A stretch of DNA of 13,810 nt from an uncultured Spirochaetaceae bacterium. GTDB taxonomy: Bacteria; Spirochaetota; Spirochaetia; Treponematales; Treponemataceae. Shown piece by piece: positions 13,014 through 13,810 of this stretch. Within the stretch, counting starts at the first letter, position 1; each line of letters opens with the position of its first letter. The position numbers and the translations under genes are program-made. The notes under the pieces are model-generated. The model was not told where the DNA came from. It saw only the letters and a list, made by a program, of their open reading frames with translations, and searched no databases. The DNA lies in NCBI GenBank assembly GCA_902766345.1, contig CACXDK010000037.1:1-13810 (forward strand), given 5' to 3'.

Positions 13014-13810
13014 ATGCAGACAGAAGAACTTTTCATCGGAAGAACAAAAGAACTTGATTTTTTGAATGAGCTTTATAAATCCCCAAAATTTGAAATGTTG
13101 ATTATGCATGGAAGACGCAGAGTTGGTAAATCCTATTTACTCAGTCATTTTGCAAGGCTTCATCAAAATAATGCTGTCTATTTCACTGGCGATAAATCCT
13201 CGGAAAAAATAAATGTACAAAATTTCTGTGAGGAACTAAACAAGGTTCTAAATGCAGGAGATTTTTTAAATTCCTTTGAAAGATGGACTGATGTTTACTC
13301 TTTTATAAAGAATAGAGACTTTACAGAAAGACTTATCATAATAATCGATGAATTTACTTATCTTTACAATTCAAATCCAGCTTATGACTCTGGCTTGCAG
13401 ATTGCAATAGACACAATCCTTAAAAATAAAAACATATTTTTAATTCTTTGCGGTTCTGAAGTTTCTGTAATTGAAGAGATAATTGACAATTCTTCAAAAC
13501 CTCTTTACGGACGTAAAACGGCGGAACTGAAGCTCCTTCCTTTTACTTATAAAGAAGCAAGGGAATTTTTTCCGAATTACAATGACGAGCAGTCTGTAAC
13601 AGCATACTCAATACTTGGAGGAATTCCTTTTTATCTGTCACTTTTTAATGATACCCGTTCAATAAAAGAAAATATAATTAAAAACTGTCTTTCTACGACA
13701 GGGGTACTTTTCAATGAAATTGAGACGCTCTTAAGAATGGAACTGAAAGAGACTTACTTTTATAAAAGCATAATGCTTGCAATTAATGCAGGAGCTTCAA
13801 CCTTCAATAC
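13014..13810 (+). CDS. Archaeal-type AAA ATPase (ATPase_2/DUF234-like), 5' part
   Basis: The frame is open from ATG 13014 to the right edge, giving 265 residues of a protein that is usually about 450-480 long. Residues 5-18 (ELFIGRTKELDFLN) are the family start. Walker A is GRRRVGKS at 33-40, and Walker B is LIIIIDEF near 107-114. A sensor-like LILCGSEVSVIEE follows. The family-typical PLYGRKTAELKLLPFTYKEA then leads into an AYSILGGIPFYL segment. This matches the archaeal-ATPase family that often carries a C-terminal DUF234 nuclease-like domain; the missing 3' part should show whether it does. These genes are commonly multicopy in treponemes and gut bacteria, and their function is not established. 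GGAG lies 9 bases before the ATG. A defence or mobile-element role is only a possibility. Confidence 0.88.
   Translation, partial: MQTEELFIGRTKELDFLNELYKSPKFEMLIMHGRRRVGKSYLLSHFARLHQNNAVYFTGDKSSEKINVQNFCEELNKVLNAGDFLNSFERWTDVYSFIKNRDFTERLIIIIDEFTYLYNSNPAYDSGLQIAIDTILKNKNIFLILCGSEVSVIEEIIDNSSKPLYGRKTAELKLLPFTYKEAREFFPNYNDEQSVTAYSILGGIPFYLSLFNDTRSIKENIIKNCLSTTGVLFNEIETLLRMELKETYFYKSIMLAINAGASTFN

Overview
The window looks like chromosomal DNA from a low-GC spirochaete, most likely a gut, rumen or oral Treponema. The pointers are a methyl-accepting chemotaxis protein fused to a seven-helix 7TM-DISM sensor, relaxed spirochaete-type lipoprotein signals, and the translation cluster rpsP-khpA-rimM-trmD-rplS followed by a yraN locus. 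The genus is inferred from protein character and gene order, not from a search.

Layout. Bases 1-341 hold the 5' part of an unrecognised secreted protein (minus strand). Bases 506-2713 encode a lipoprotein-type 7TM-DISM chemoreceptor (plus strand). It converges on a tRNA-Leu(UAA) gene (minus), with one symmetric terminator between them. Bases 2916-4330 carry four small minus-strand genes: a zinc-ribbon protein with a basic tail, a 59-residue protein, yraN, and a 100-residue hypothetical protein. Bases 4414-6842 are the tightly packed minus-strand operon rpsP-khpA-rimM-trmD-rplS, with a strong terminator at its end. Bases 7018-11030 are a minus-strand operon: a DtxR/MntR-type regulator, argH, and a polar amino acid ABC transporter (binding lipoprotein, permease, ATPase). 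ilvB (11113-12807) lies upstream on the same strand with its own promoter. From 13014 a plus-strand archaeal-type AAA ATPase runs off the right edge. Its promoter overlaps a perfect 22-bp palindrome.

How the parts work together. The ribosomal block joins two ribosomal proteins to three RNA or ribosome maturation factors, coupled by one-base gaps and overlaps. The right-hand block links amino acid synthesis (IlvB, ArgH) to amino acid import under a possible metal-sensing regulator. The metal-binding residues of that regulator mix the MntR and DtxR patterns.

The most notable non-coding signals are three minus-strand genes whose -10 box lies only 7-8 bases before the ATG with no Shine-Dalgarno (probable leaderless mRNAs), the three-half-site operator at the ATPase promoter, and a hairpin that would form the very 5' end of the rpsP mRNA. 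I saw no CRISPR array, insertion sequence, rRNA or clear phage gene. No intergenic stretch exceeds about 210 bases.
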